Shown: one piece after another, positions 25,043 to 33,890 of the stretch
Numbering within the stretch: the stretch's first letter is position 1
Layout of the letters: each line of letters starts with the position of its first letter
Assembly (NCBI RefSeq): GCF_018305005.1
Contig: NZ_JAGQEG010000005.1
Location: 26,159-90,158 of the forward strand
From: Collimonas silvisoli
Lineage (GTDB): Bacteria; Pseudomonadota; Gammaproteobacteria; Burkholderiales; Burkholderiaceae_D
Length of the DNA: 64,000 nucleotides
Direction of reading: 5' to 3'
The notes under the pieces: generated by a model
Databases searched by the model: none
Seen by the model: the letters and a program-made list of their open reading frames with translations, nothing else
Told to the model about the DNA's origin: nothing
Made by a program: the position numbers and the translations under genes

Positions 25043-25434
25043 TGAGTATCGCTAACGATCAGGACGGCACGGTGGTGTTTCTCCCGCACCGTCTGAATCG
25101 CCAGCCGGTGGTCGTGCGCGGCCTCACGGCGGACGAGTTGTGGATCTGCGCCGGCCTGTCCGCTGGCGCGGGTTTCCTGCTCGGGATACCGCTGGCCTGG
25201 CTGGCTTCCAGCATCGCCTTGGTGCCGACACTGATCGTCGCAGGGATCGCCGCCGGTGTGTTCATTGGCGGCGGCCTTCTGCGGCGGCTGAAGCGCGGCC
25301 GCCCCGAGACCTGGCTGCATCGACAGTTGCAGTGGCGCCTTGCCTTGCGTTTCCCAGCCGTGGCGGCACGGCTGGGAGGACGACTACTGATCACCCGCTC
25401 GGGCTACTGGACTACGCATCGAGGTCAACGATGA
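25042..25434 (+). CDS. TIGR03750-family conjugal transfer protein
   Basis: A 130-residue protein with a two-helix membrane hairpin (about residues 33-72) and a cytoplasmic C-terminus ending in RLGGRLLITRSGYWTTHRG. The start FLPHRLNRQPVVVRGLTADE is typical of TIGR03750, a VirB3/TraL-like small membrane component. It overlaps the following gene by 4 bases. Confidence 0.9.
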   Translation: MSIANDQDGTVVFLPHRLNRQPVVVRGLTADELWICAGLSAGAGFLLGIPLAWLASSIALVPTLIVAGIAAGVFIGGGLLRRLKRGRPETWLHRQLQWRLALRFPAVAARLGGRLLITRSGYWTTHRGQR

Positions 25435-26111
25435 GCCGCTTCAAGAATGAAGTCGCGCATCTAAGCGCACACGTGAAGACACTGCGCATCGGTGCCTGCT
25501 TGCTGTTCGTCCTGCTGCTTGTGCTGAGCGCGGGCTGGTGGCGCGCCCCGCGCGACCTGACCATCCACGTACCGCCTGACCTGCGCTCCGGCAGCACGCG
25601 AAAATGGTGGGACGTGCCGCCGGAGAGCGTCTACGCCTTCACCTACTACATCTTCCAGCAGATGCACCGCTGGCCGACCGACGGCGAGCAAGACTACGCC
25701 CGCAATCTCCATGCGCTTTCCGCCTACCTGACACCCGCGTGTCGCGCCTACCTGCAGCAGGACTTCGAATCGCGCCGCACGGCAGGCGAGCTGCGCCAGC
25801 GGGTACGCGGCGTTTATGAAATCCCGGGCCGCGGCTACGGCGACGACCCGAGCGCGCGCGTCAAGGTGATGTCGGACCGTGACTGGATCGTCACGCTGGA
25901 CCTCAACGCCGACGAGTACTACGGCGCGGAGCCGGTCAAGCGCGCGCAGGTGCGCTACTCGCTGAAAGTCGTGCGCTACGACCAGGACCCGGAGCGCAAC
26001 CCGTTCGGCCTGGCACTCGACTGCTACAGCCAGCCGCCGCAGCGCATTTCGACGCCGGTCACCGACGAGACCTCCGTCAAGACGACGCCCCTTGAAGGAG
26101 CCACGCCATGA
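25431..26111 (+). CDS. TIGR03746-family ICE protein, TraE/VirB8-like
   Basis: A 226-residue protein with a short cytoplasmic N-terminus, one membrane helix (LRIGACLLFVLLLVLSAGWW), and a periplasmic domain with VPPESVYAFTYYIFQQMHRW and CRAYLQQDFESRRTAGELRQ. This is TIGR03746 (PFL_4703); topology matches VirB8/TraE scaffold proteins. ATG at 25431 overlaps the previous stop by ATGA, which rules out the longer upstream frame. It overlaps the next gene by 4 bases. Confidence 0.9.
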   Translation: MSRFKNEVAHLSAHVKTLRIGACLLFVLLLVLSAGWWRAPRDLTIHVPPDLRSGSTRKWWDVPPESVYAFTYYIFQQMHRWPTDGEQDYARNLHALSAYLTPACRAYLQQDFESRRTAGELRQRVRGVYEIPGRGYGDDPSARVKVMSDRDWIVTLDLNADEYYGAEPVKRAQVRYSLKVVRYDQDPERNPFGLALDCYSQPPQRISTPVTDETSVKTTPLEGATP

Positions 26112-26989
26112 AGCGCCTGCTCGTCCTCCTCGCGATCAGCCTGCCGCTCACCGCGCAAGCCGTCGAGATCTTGCGCTGGGAGCGCATGCCACTGGCAGTG
26201 CCGCTGCGGGTGAACCAGGAGCGCGTCGTGTTTATCGATCGCAACGTGCGCGTCGGCGTGCCGGCAGAACTGGACGGCAAACTGCGTGTGCAGAGCGCAG
26301 GCGGCGCCATTTATCTGCGCGCCAACGACGTCATCGAACCGTCGCGGCTGCAGTTGCAGGACGCCGACACCGGCGCACTGATCCTGCTCGACATTGCAGC
26401 CACACCAGCGCGCAAGGATCAGCCGGCCCTGGAGCCGGTGCGAATCGTCGAGGGCGACAGCACGCCCAAGCGCTATGGCGCTACCGGTAAATCGCCCGGC
26501 GGCGAAGAGGCGGACACCGCAGAAGCGACCGAGCGCCGCGCGCGAGAATCTCCCGTGCCGGTGGTGCTGACTCGCTATGCCGCGCAAAACCTGTTTGCCC
26601 CGCTGCGTACCGTCGAATCGGTGGAAGGCATCGGTCGCGCCCATGTACGGCGTGACTTGCCGTTGAGTTCGCTGCTGCCGTCGTTGCCCGTGCAGCCACA
26701 CGCACTCGCGGCCTGGCAACTGGACGGTTTCTGGGTCACCGCCGTGCGTCTGCGCAATGCCTCGGGAACCACACTGCCGCTGGACCCGCGTGCACTGCAA
26801 GGCGACTTCGTCGCGGCGACTTTCCAGCACCCCGACCTAGGCCCCGCCGGGCACGCCAGCGACACCACGGTGGTGTACTTGGTGACCCGCGGCCACGGCC
26901 TGGCCGAATCGCTACTGCCTGCGATCAGCCCATTCGATACGGCACTCAACCTGCCGGCGCCTACGACGGGAGGCCACGATGAAAAGTAA
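26108..26989 (+). CDS. TIGR03749-family ICE protein, TraK/VirB9-like
   Basis: A 293-residue exported protein with signal peptide LLVLLAISLPLTAQAVE. EILRWERMPLAVPLRVNQER and SAGGAIYLRANDVIEPSRLQ open the family domain TIGR03749 (PFL_4704). The C-terminal beta domain (ALAAWQLDGFWVTAVRLRNA) fits an outer-membrane core component that works with a VirB10-like partner, which is encoded by the next, overlapping gene. Confidence 0.9.
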   Translation: MKRLLVLLAISLPLTAQAVEILRWERMPLAVPLRVNQERVVFIDRNVRVGVPAELDGKLRVQSAGGAIYLRANDVIEPSRLQLQDADTGALILLDIAATPARKDQPALEPVRIVEGDSTPKRYGATGKSPGGEEADTAEATERRARESPVPVVLTRYAAQNLFAPLRTVESVEGIGRAHVRRDLPLSSLLPSLPVQPHALAAWQLDGFWVTAVRLRNASGTTLPLDPRALQGDFVAATFQHPDLGPAGHASDTTVVYLVTRGHGLAESLLPAISPFDTALNLPAPTTGGHDEK

Positions 26990-28430
26990 CCGCCTCTTGA
27001 AGTGGCTGGTCGTGCCCGTGGTACTGCTGGTGCTGATCGTCGGCGTCAAGCTGTTCGGCGGTCGCGACCGCAGCGGTAACGCGATCGACAACGGCCCGCG
27101 CCTGACCCCCGACGAAATGAAGACCCTGGGTATTGAAGGCGACACCCCGCGCGACACCGTCGCCACCCTGGTGGGTCAGGTCAAGCAACTACGCACGGAA
27201 CTACAGAGTGCCGCGGGCAACACCAAGCAGCAGCAAGAAGAAAACGAGCGCCTGCGGCAACGCGAGGCGTCGATCGACCAACGCATCCAGGGCGCGCTCA
27301 GCGACGAACGCCAGCGCCTACAGGACGAGCGCTCGGCGCTCGACAGCGACAAGAACCAGACGGCAGGCGCGCTGCAGGAGATGCAACAACGGCTCGAAAA
27401 CCTCTCCAGGCAAAGCGGTGGACAGGCGGATCTGCCGGTTGGCCTGGGCCTGGAAAGCGGCGACGGCAAAACCTTCAGCAGCGGCATGCGCTGGGTCGAA
27501 CCCAACGATGCGCGTCCCGCTGAAGGCTCGGCCGGACATAGTTCGAGCAGCAAGGCGTCGACCTTCCCAACCAGTTTCGCACCGGCGCAAACGGCGCTGG
27601 AGCAACCCGGCGAAACCGTTCGCCACCGCGACCGCGATCTGGACAAAGAGCGCCGGCTCAAGCCGATCTATACCGTGCCTTCGAACTCGACACTCATGGG
27701 TTCGATCGCCATGACCGCATTGATTGGCCGGGTCCCCGTGGACGGAACGGTCAACGACCCGTTCCCGTTCAAAGTGTTGATCGGCCCGGACAACCTCACC
27801 GCGAATGGCATCGACCTGCCCGATGTGGCAGGCGCCGTTCTCAGCGGCACGGCCTCGGGCGACTGGACGCTGTCGTGCGTGCGCGGAAACGTCCGTTCGA
27901 TGACCTTCGTCTTCAAGGACGGTACGGTACGCACCGTCCCTGGCGCCAACAGGAACGACCGTGACGAGGACGACAGCGGAAACACTCAGAGCGCCAGCGG
28001 CGTCGCCACCGACAGCAGTCTGGGCTGGATCAGCGATCCGCATGGCATTCCCTGCGTCAGCGGAGAACGGCGCAGCAACGCCCAGCAATACCTCGGCACC
28101 CAGGCACTGATCACCGCGGCGGGTGCGGCCGCCGCATCGCTGATCAAGTCGGATAACGGCAGCGTTGCCGTTGTCTCCGGCAACAACGGGCAGCTCGGCA
28201 CCGTGGGCATCTCCGGCAACGAAGCCATGGGCCGCATTCTCGCCGGTGGCGTGCAAGACATGTCGCAGTGGGTGAACAAGCTCTACGGGCAGGCATTCGC
28301 CGCCGTCTATGTCCAGCCCGGTGCGAAGGTCGCCGTGCACCTCGAACGTCCCATCAACATCGACTACGACCCGAAGGGACGGCGCGTCGACTACCGCACC
28401 GGAGGCACGCATGCGCCCGATCTGGACTAA
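26979..28430 (+). CDS. TIGR03752-family ICE protein, TraB/VirB10-like
   Basis: A 483-residue protein: N-terminal membrane anchor (LLKWLVVPVVLLVLIVGVKL), a coiled coil (about residues 60-145), and a periplasmic beta-barrel-type domain beginning PIYTVPSNSTLMGSIAMTAL with GLDNLTANGID-type strands. The topology and order match TraB/VirB10, which spans the envelope and senses energy. TIGR03752 (PFL_4705) is the family. It overlaps the previous gene by 11 bases and the next by 20. Confidence 0.9.
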   Translation: MKSNRLLKWLVVPVVLLVLIVGVKLFGGRDRSGNAIDNGPRLTPDEMKTLGIEGDTPRDTVATLVGQVKQLRTELQSAAGNTKQQQEENERLRQREASIDQRIQGALSDERQRLQDERSALDSDKNQTAGALQEMQQRLENLSRQSGGQADLPVGLGLESGDGKTFSSGMRWVEPNDARPAEGSAGHSSSSKASTFPTSFAPAQTALEQPGETVRHRDRDLDKERRLKPIYTVPSNSTLMGSIAMTALIGRVPVDGTVNDPFPFKVLIGPDNLTANGIDLPDVAGAVLSGTASGDWTLSCVRGNVRSMTFVFKDGTVRTVPGANRNDRDEDDSGNTQSASGVATDSSLGWISDPHGIPCVSGERRSNAQQYLGTQALITAAGAAAASLIKSDNGSVAVVSGNNGQLGTVGISGNEAMGRILAGGVQDMSQWVNKLYGQAFAAVYVQPGAKVAVHLERPINIDYDPKGRRVDYRTGGTHAPDLD

Positions 28431-28836
28431 CCGCCTTGGCCTGCTGGTGTCAGTTGCGTTGCTTGCCGGCTGCGCCACCACCAAGGAGAAGCTGTTGCCG
28501 CACAACGGCAACAGCATGCTCGACGTGTGGAACCAGGAAAGCGGTGGCAGCGGCGCCGGCGGCCAGGCAGCGCGCCAGTTGTTTGACGCCCGGCAACAGT
28601 TGCGTCGCCCGCTTTCCGAATCGGGCGTGGCCATCGACGGCAGCGCTTACACCCGCACCGCACAGAACGAGATCTACCGGCAGTTCCACCGGCTGCCCAA
28701 TCCCGATCTGGTGATGTACGTGTATCCCCACCTGGCCGGAACGGACCCGGTGCCCGTGCCGGGCTACAGCACGGTATTCCCGCTCTATCAGCGCGTGCAG
28801 TATGCGCTGCCGGGCGAACGCGTCGAAGCGTACTAG
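28411..28836 (+). CDS. TIGR03751-family conjugal transfer lipoprotein
   Basis: A 141-residue lipoprotein: lipobox LLAGC with cysteine near residue 20, then EKLLPHNGNSMLDVWNQESG and a C-terminal VYPHLAGTDPVPVPGYSTVF. This is TIGR03751. It probably sits in the outer membrane near the VirB9/VirB10-like pair, like VirB7/TraV. ATG at 28411 follows CGGAGG. The last 4 bases overlap the end of a convergent minus-strand gene. Confidence 0.9.
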   Translation: MRPIWTNRLGLLVSVALLAGCATTKEKLLPHNGNSMLDVWNQESGGSGAGGQAARQLFDARQQLRRPLSESGVAIDGSAYTRTAQNEIYRQFHRLPNPDLVMYVYPHLAGTDPVPVPGYSTVFPLYQRVQYALPGERVEAY

Positions 28837-29864
28837 CGGCGCCGGCGCACGACTCGGTGACCATCAACGTGAATCGTGCGCGGACCCACAAAGCGCATCC
28901 AGCCGGGCCCCAACATGAGGCCCAGCCCACCACCCATAAGTATCGCGCCGACCGTGCGAACAACGTCGTGCTTGAACGACAGCATCATCAACCCCAATAC
29001 GCTCACGGCCGCGCCTGCGATCAGATAGCGCCACAGGTCCCAACGGTACGGTTCGATGTCCATCACGCCCACACGGACCTGTTCAGTGTCTTCCTCGTAC
29101 TGCTTGCGCACCTGCTCCAGGTCCAGCGTACGCTCCGACTCGCGTGTGGAACCCGAACGTTTATGCAAGCGCCGCGCGTCGATGTCACGGCGTATATGCC
29201 ACTCACTCGGCAACCCCGGCACCTCCCGCCAGCGTTTGACCTTGACGCCATAGGCCGTCAGCAGTCGCGCCGAAACCTGTGGCCGACGCAGCACCTGCAC
29301 GTAGCGCCCATCGAGGATCGCGAGCCACTCGTCGCGCTCGTCGTCGGGCTTGATCAGCACGAGGCGGTCGGCCGCGGGGTAATCTCGTTCGCAAATCTGC
29401 GCGGCAATCGCCGGTTGACCGTGCGCACGCATGAACGCGACGCGATGCTTGCCTTCATGTGCGGTCAGGATGCCCAACGGCCGATACCAGTCATACAGCG
29501 CACTGTTCGATTCCGAGGGCGTTGCGTACTGCTCGATGCGTCCGGCAACCTCTTTTGAATCGACGTGCTCCGGCAATCCATCAATGCTGGCTCCAAGCAC
29601 ATAGCGAGGGTCCACCAGCGCCTGGAATGGTCGTGCCTCGTCTGGGCACCAGTGCAAAAACGGCACTACCAGATACAACACGCTGTCGCCCCAGTAGGCC
29701 CCATAGATCGCGTTGTCCATCCAGTCGTCCAGGTACGCCTTTTTCATTCCTCCTCGAGCATGGCGATCCATCTCCACCTTCAGCGCCGTCAGCGCTTCCA
29801 CTTCTCGCTGCAATGCACTGGAAACGCCCAGCGCAAGCACATCCACACGTTGATCTATTTCCAT
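28833..29864 (-). CDS. Membrane protein with ParB/Srx-like motif, inverted inside the transfer operon
   Basis: A 343-residue protein from the ATG at 29864 (GGGG site); a longer in-frame start at 29936 exists but its added residues look non-coding. The middle has ILTAHEGKHRVAFMRAHGQ, resembling the G-x-HR-x-x-A motif of ParB/sulfiredoxin-fold domains, followed by DRLVLIKPDDERDEWLAI. The C-terminus has two membrane helices (LIAGAAVSVLGLMMLSF and ILMGGGLGLMLGPGWM). It sits convergent to TIGR03751 and divergent from the VirB4-like ATPase, so it is likely a late insertion. Function unknown. 29937-30104 shows nothing else. Confidence 0.65.
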   Translation of the reverse strand: MEIDQRVDVLALGVSSALQREVEALTALKVEMDRHARGGMKKAYLDDWMDNAIYGAYWGDSVLYLVVPFLHWCPDEARPFQALVDPRYVLGASIDGLPEHVDSKEVAGRIEQYATPSESNSALYDWYRPLGILTAHEGKHRVAFMRAHGQPAIAAQICERDYPAADRLVLIKPDDERDEWLAILDGRYVQVLRRPQVSARLLTAYGVKVKRWREVPGLPSEWHIRRDIDARRLHKRSGSTRESERTLDLEQVRKQYEEDTEQVRVGVMDIEPYRWDLWRYLIAGAAVSVLGLMMLSFKHDVVRTVGAILMGGGLGLMLGPGWMRFVGPRTIHVDGHRVVRRRR

Positions 29865-30104
29865 CGTTACCCCAGAACGGTTTGCCCACCCAGAAAAGAA
29901 GGCCGAACCGTCATGGTAACTGTCACTCGCATGCACATAGGTTGAGCCCAGCGACCGAAAGTGAATACGGGCACGGCGCGCATCGCATTTCCGATGGGAG
30001 CATAAACGCCGGCGACGGACACTCGCGGTTCATCGATTGAACCGGAGCTGCCCTTTGACACCCGACCGCATTCCCACTCCCGGTGGGTGCCACGAGTCAC
30101 GTTT

Positions 30105-32978
30105 ATGCGCCTGCGCATGAGAAACGCGCGCCGGCCGATCGACGGCCTCCGGCAAGCGCCTGACAATGCCTGGCAACGTCATGTCGCCACACTGGCGGTA
30201 CACCATATCGCCGAGCCGGGGCAGCGTTTTGCCGACCGCACGCGGCCGGCGACGCAGGCCGACGAACAAGCGCTCTACGATGTCGCCCCATCGTTCGTCG
30301 ACATGTTGCCGTGGGTCGAGTATCTGCCGGACTCGAACAGTCTGCTGCTCGAGGATGGTGTATCAGTCGCCGCGTTCTTCGAACTCACCCCCGTGGGCAC
30401 CGAGGGTCGTGAACTGCACTGGCTAGCCCGGGTACGCGACAGCCTGGAAAACGCCTTGCAAGACAGCTTCGACGAACTGGATGAGAACCCGTGGGTCGTC
30501 CAACTGTATGCCCAGGATGAAACCGATTGGGACAGTTATCTCGCCACGCTGCACGGCTACATCCAACCGCGCGCGCAAGGCACCGCCTTCAGCGACTTCT
30601 ACGAACGCTTCTTCGCCCACCATCTGCACGCTATCTCCACGCCCGGCGGGCTGTTCGAAGACAGCACCGTCACTCGCCTGCCCTGGCGCGGCCAGCAACG
30701 CCGCGTGCGCATGGTGGTCTATCGCCGCGCGCCGGCTGTCGCGTCGCGGCGTGGGCAGTCGCCCGAACACACCCTGACCGTCATCTGCGACCGGCTGTTG
30801 GGTGGCCTGTCCAATACCGGTGTCCGCTGCCGGCGTCTGGCAGCGGCAGACGTGCACGACTGGTTGCTGCGCTGGTTCAACCCCCACCCCGCGGCGCTCG
30901 GCCCCTCGGCGGCCGACCGCGAGTGCTTCTATGCGTTGACAGCCTACCCGGAGGAAACCGAAGCCGGTGAGATCGAACTGGCCAGCGGCACGGAGTTCGC
31001 GCAGCGCCTGTTCTTCGGCCAGCCGCACTCCGACGTCGAGAACGGCGTGTGGCGCTTCGACGGCATGCCGCACAGGGTCATGACAGTGGACCGGCTGCGC
31101 ATGCCGCCTGGCATCGGACACCTGACCGGCGAGACGCGCAAAGGCGGTGATGCCGTCAATGCCCTGTTCGACCAGATGCCGGAAGACACGGTGATGTGCC
31201 TGACCCTGGTCGCCACGCCGCAGGACGTGCTCGAAGCCCATTTGAACCACCTAAGCAAGAAGGCCGTCGGCGACACCCTGGCCTCGGAACAGGCGCGCGA
31301 GGATGTGCAAGAGGCACGCAGCATCATCGGCAGCTCGCACAAGCTTTACCGCGGCGCGCTGGCGTTCTACCTGCGCGGGCGCGACCTGAGCGAGCTCGAC
31401 GCGCGCGGCCTGCAACTGGCGAACGTGATGCTCAATGCCGGGCTGCAACCGGTGCGCGAAGAAGACGAGGTGGCGCCGCTGAATAGCTACCTGCGCTGGC
31501 TACCGTGCATGTTCGACCCGGCGAAAGACAAACGCCTGTGGTACACGCAGTTGATGTTCGCCCAACACGCAGCGAACCTCGCTCCGGTCTGGGGACGCAG
31601 CCAAGGCACCGGGCATCCCGGCATCACGATGTTCAACCGCGGTGGTGGCGTCATCACGTTCGACCCGTTGAACCGGCTCGACCGGCAAATGAACGCGCAC
31701 CTGTTCCTGTTCGGCCCAACCGGCTCAGGCAAGAGCGCCACACTCAACAACATTCTCAACCAGGTCACTGCCGTGTACCGGCCGCGATTATTCATCGTCG
31801 AGGCCGGCAACTCGTTCGGCCTGTACGGCGATTTCGCGGCACGCTTGAAGCTGACCGTACACCGGGTCAAGCTGTCGCCGGGCTCCGGCGTCAGCCTGGC
31901 GCCGTTCGCCGACGCCTGGCGTCTGGTCGACACGCCCGGCAAGGTACAGACGCTGGACGCCGACGCCTTGGACGAAGCAGCCGATGCAACGGCAGAAAAC
32001 GCCGAAGGCGACGAACAACGCGATGTGCTGGGCGAACTGGAGATCACCGCGCGCCTGATGATCACCGGCGGCGAAGAGCGTGAAGAAGCGCGCATGACAC
32101 GCGCCGACCGCAGCCTGATTCGCCAGTGCATTCTCGACGCAGCCAAGCGCTGCGTGGCCGACAAGCGCACCGTACTGACGCGCGACGTGCGTGATGCGCT
32201 GCGCGAGCGAGGCCACGACGCTTCGCTACCCGAATCGCGGCGCACGCGGCTGCTGGAAATGGCCGACGCGATGGACATGTTCACCCAGGGCGTGGACGGC
32301 GAGATGTTTGACCGGCCCGGCACACCGTGGCCCGAGGTCGACATCACCATTGTCGACCTCGCCACCTTCGCGCGTGAAGGCTACGGCGCCCAGCTCTCGA
32401 TCGCCTACATCAGCCTTATCAACACCGTGAACAACATCGCCGAGCGCGACCAGTTCCTCGGCCGGCCGATCATCAACGTCACCGACGAAGGGCACATCAT
32501 CACCAAGAACCCGCTGCTGTCGCCCTACATCGTGAAAATCACCAAGATGTGGCGCAAGCTCGGCGCGTGGTTCTGGCTGGCGACGCAAAACCTAGACGAC
32601 CTGCCGAAGGCCGCCGAGCCCATGCTCAACATGATCGAGTGGTGGATCTGCCTGAGCATGCCGCCGGACGAAGTCGAGAAGATCGCCCGGTTCCGTGAGT
32701 TGAATGCGTCGCAGAAAGCCCTAATGCTGTCGGCGCGCAAGGAAGCCGGCAAGTTCACCGAGGGCGTCATCCTGTCGAAATCCATGGAAGTGTTGTTTCG
32801 CGCCGTACCGCCTAGCTTGTACCTGGCCATGGCGATGACGGAACCGGAAGAGAAAGCCGAACGCTTCCGCCTGATGCAGCAGCACGGCATCAGCGAGCTC
32901 GACGCGGCGTTCATGGTGGCCGAGCGAATCGACCGCGCACGCGGCATCGAGCCACTGGCGCTCGATCTGCACAGCTGA
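30105..32978 (+). CDS. traC: VirB4/TraC-like conjugative transfer ATPase (TIGR03744, PFL_4706)
   Basis: A 957-residue ATPase. Walker A is GPTGSGKSATLNNIL at about 536-550; Walker B with glutamate is INVTDEGHI near 790; then KLGAWFWLATQNLDDLPKAA. The N-terminal half contains PWVEYLPDSNSLLLEDGVSV, the family opening. It powers pilus assembly and substrate transport at the inner membrane. Three possible starts lie within 30 bases (GTG 30087, ATG 30105, ATG 30117); I chose 30105 without strong evidence. It is separated from the rest of the operon by the inverted gene at 28833, so it needs its own promoter or long read-through. Confidence 0.9.
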   Translation: MRLRMRNARRPIDGLRQAPDNAWQRHVATLAVHHIAEPGQRFADRTRPATQADEQALYDVAPSFVDMLPWVEYLPDSNSLLLEDGVSVAAFFELTPVGTEGRELHWLARVRDSLENALQDSFDELDENPWVVQLYAQDETDWDSYLATLHGYIQPRAQGTAFSDFYERFFAHHLHAISTPGGLFEDSTVTRLPWRGQQRRVRMVVYRRAPAVASRRGQSPEHTLTVICDRLLGGLSNTGVRCRRLAAADVHDWLLRWFNPHPAALGPSAADRECFYALTAYPEETEAGEIELASGTEFAQRLFFGQPHSDVENGVWRFDGMPHRVMTVDRLRMPPGIGHLTGETRKGGDAVNALFDQMPEDTVMCLTLVATPQDVLEAHLNHLSKKAVGDTLASEQAREDVQEARSIIGSSHKLYRGALAFYLRGRDLSELDARGLQLANVMLNAGLQPVREEDEVAPLNSYLRWLPCMFDPAKDKRLWYTQLMFAQHAANLAPVWGRSQGTGHPGITMFNRGGGVITFDPLNRLDRQMNAHLFLFGPTGSGKSATLNNILNQVTAVYRPRLFIVEAGNSFGLYGDFAARLKLTVHRVKLSPGSGVSLAPFADAWRLVDTPGKVQTLDADALDEAADATAENAEGDEQRDVLGELEITARLMITGGEEREEARMTRADRSLIRQCILDAAKRCVADKRTVLTRDVRDALRERGHDASLPESRRTRLLEMADAMDMFTQGVDGEMFDRPGTPWPEVDITIVDLATFAREGYGAQLSIAYISLINTVNNIAERDQFLGRPIINVTDEGHIITKNPLLSPYIVKITKMWRKLGAWFWLATQNLDDLPKAAEPMLNMIEWWICLSMPPDEVEKIARFRELNASQKALMLSARKEAGKFTEGVILSKSMEVLFRAVPPSLYLAMAMTEPEEKAERFRLMQQHGISELDAAFMVAERIDRARGIEPLALDLHS

Positions 32979-32989
32979 TCGAGAACACC

Positions 32990-33727
32990 ATGAAGCACAA
33001 CCCGCCGCTTTCCCGCCCCCTCCGGCTGCTGATCGTGTGGACGCTCGTCGCCCTGATGGTGCTCGCCCTCTGGTGGCTGCGCCCGTCACGCGCGCCCGCG
33101 CCGCCGGGCGCGAACCCCTCGCCCCCCGCAACGGAGGCGACCTCCGGTCCGCCTTGGCATTACGGAAACGCCGAGGCGCGCTTCACACTGGTGCTGTTCG
33201 CCGACCTGGAGTGCGAGCACTGCCGCACCTACTTTCCCCGGCTCATGCAGTGGGTTGATGCGCATCCCGACGTCATGTTGCAGTGGCATCACCGCCCCTT
33301 GCCAATCCACGAACCGGCCGCGACGCAGGAGGCACGGCTCGCCGAATGCCTCGGCAAGGTCAAAGGTGCCGCGGCCTTCTGGAACGCCATCGCCTGGATC
33401 TACCAGCACACGCGCGGCAATGGCCAGGGCCTGCCGGACGATGCGCCACCGCCAGGGATGACTCCGGCCGTGCGCCACTGCGTCAACGACGAGGCATCCG
33501 CCGCCGCGGTGCGCAGCCAGGCAGAGGACGCCGTGCACGCCGGCATCAACGCCACGCCAACGCTGCACTTGTCCGATCGCGAAACCGGTGGCTCGACCCT
33601 CCTGCAAGGCGCAGTCGAGGGCGACGTGCTGCTCTCCGCCTTGGACTGGCTTGCCGGCGCGTCGCCACATCCATTGAACACGCCACACACCGAGATGCCT
33701 GCTGACGATGTCAGCGTGCCTAGGTAG
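32990..33727 (+). CDS. Thioredoxin-fold DsbA-like protein of the transfer operon
   Basis: A 245-residue protein with an N-terminal membrane anchor (LLIVWTLVALMVLALWWL), a proline-rich linker, and a DsbA/DsbG-like domain: VLFADLECEHCRTYFPRLMQ with the CEHC active site near residue 75, and the cis-proline loop INATPTLHLSD. It probably handles disulfides in periplasmic Tra proteins, which contain many cysteines (see 35049, 35993). Its stop codon lies inside the P2 stem of the radC-type RNA, so its end and the next leader overlap. Confidence 0.85.
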   Translation: MKHNPPLSRPLRLLIVWTLVALMVLALWWLRPSRAPAPPGANPSPPATEATSGPPWHYGNAEARFTLVLFADLECEHCRTYFPRLMQWVDAHPDVMLQWHHRPLPIHEPAATQEARLAECLGKVKGAAAFWNAIAWIYQHTRGNGQGLPDDAPPPGMTPAVRHCVNDEASAAAVRSQAEDAVHAGINATPTLHLSDRETGGSTLLQGAVEGDVLLSALDWLAGASPHPLNTPHTEMPADDVSVPR

Positions 33728-33764
33728 CCACGGTCTTCAAGGCTACGGCGTGACTCCGTCTCGC
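33701..33764 (+). ncRNA. radC-type RNA motif, copy 5, upstream of radC
   Basis: P1 GCTGAC (33701-33706) with GTCAGC (33710-33715); P2 GTAGCC (33724-33729) with GGCTAC (33741-33746); P3 GCG (33748-33750) with CGC (33762-33764), extended with one mismatch. The tail CTGACCCACCCGTTCGCTTC is shared with copy 3. It leads the radC gene at 33891, the arrangement after which the motif was named, which supports the family call for all five copies. Confidence 0.75.
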
Positions 33765-33843
33765 TGACCCACCCGTTCGCTTCGCATCCCCACGGCGAAC
33801 AGCCGGATCAACAGAACCGGTGGATGCCGATCGTCCCCGCCAA

Positions 33844-33871
33844 AGGGTCTCGTCCCCCACGGGCGAGCCCT
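33844..33871 (+). promoter_or_regulatory. Nested leader hairpin (type L), copy 8
   Basis: AGGG (33844-33847) with CCCT (33868-33871) and CTCG (33849-33852) with CGAG (33864-33867), inner CCC/GGG. Followed by ACCCAGGAGG, the radC ribosome binding site. Confidence 0.5.
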
Positions 33872-33890
33872 CCGCACCCAGGAGGAAGTC

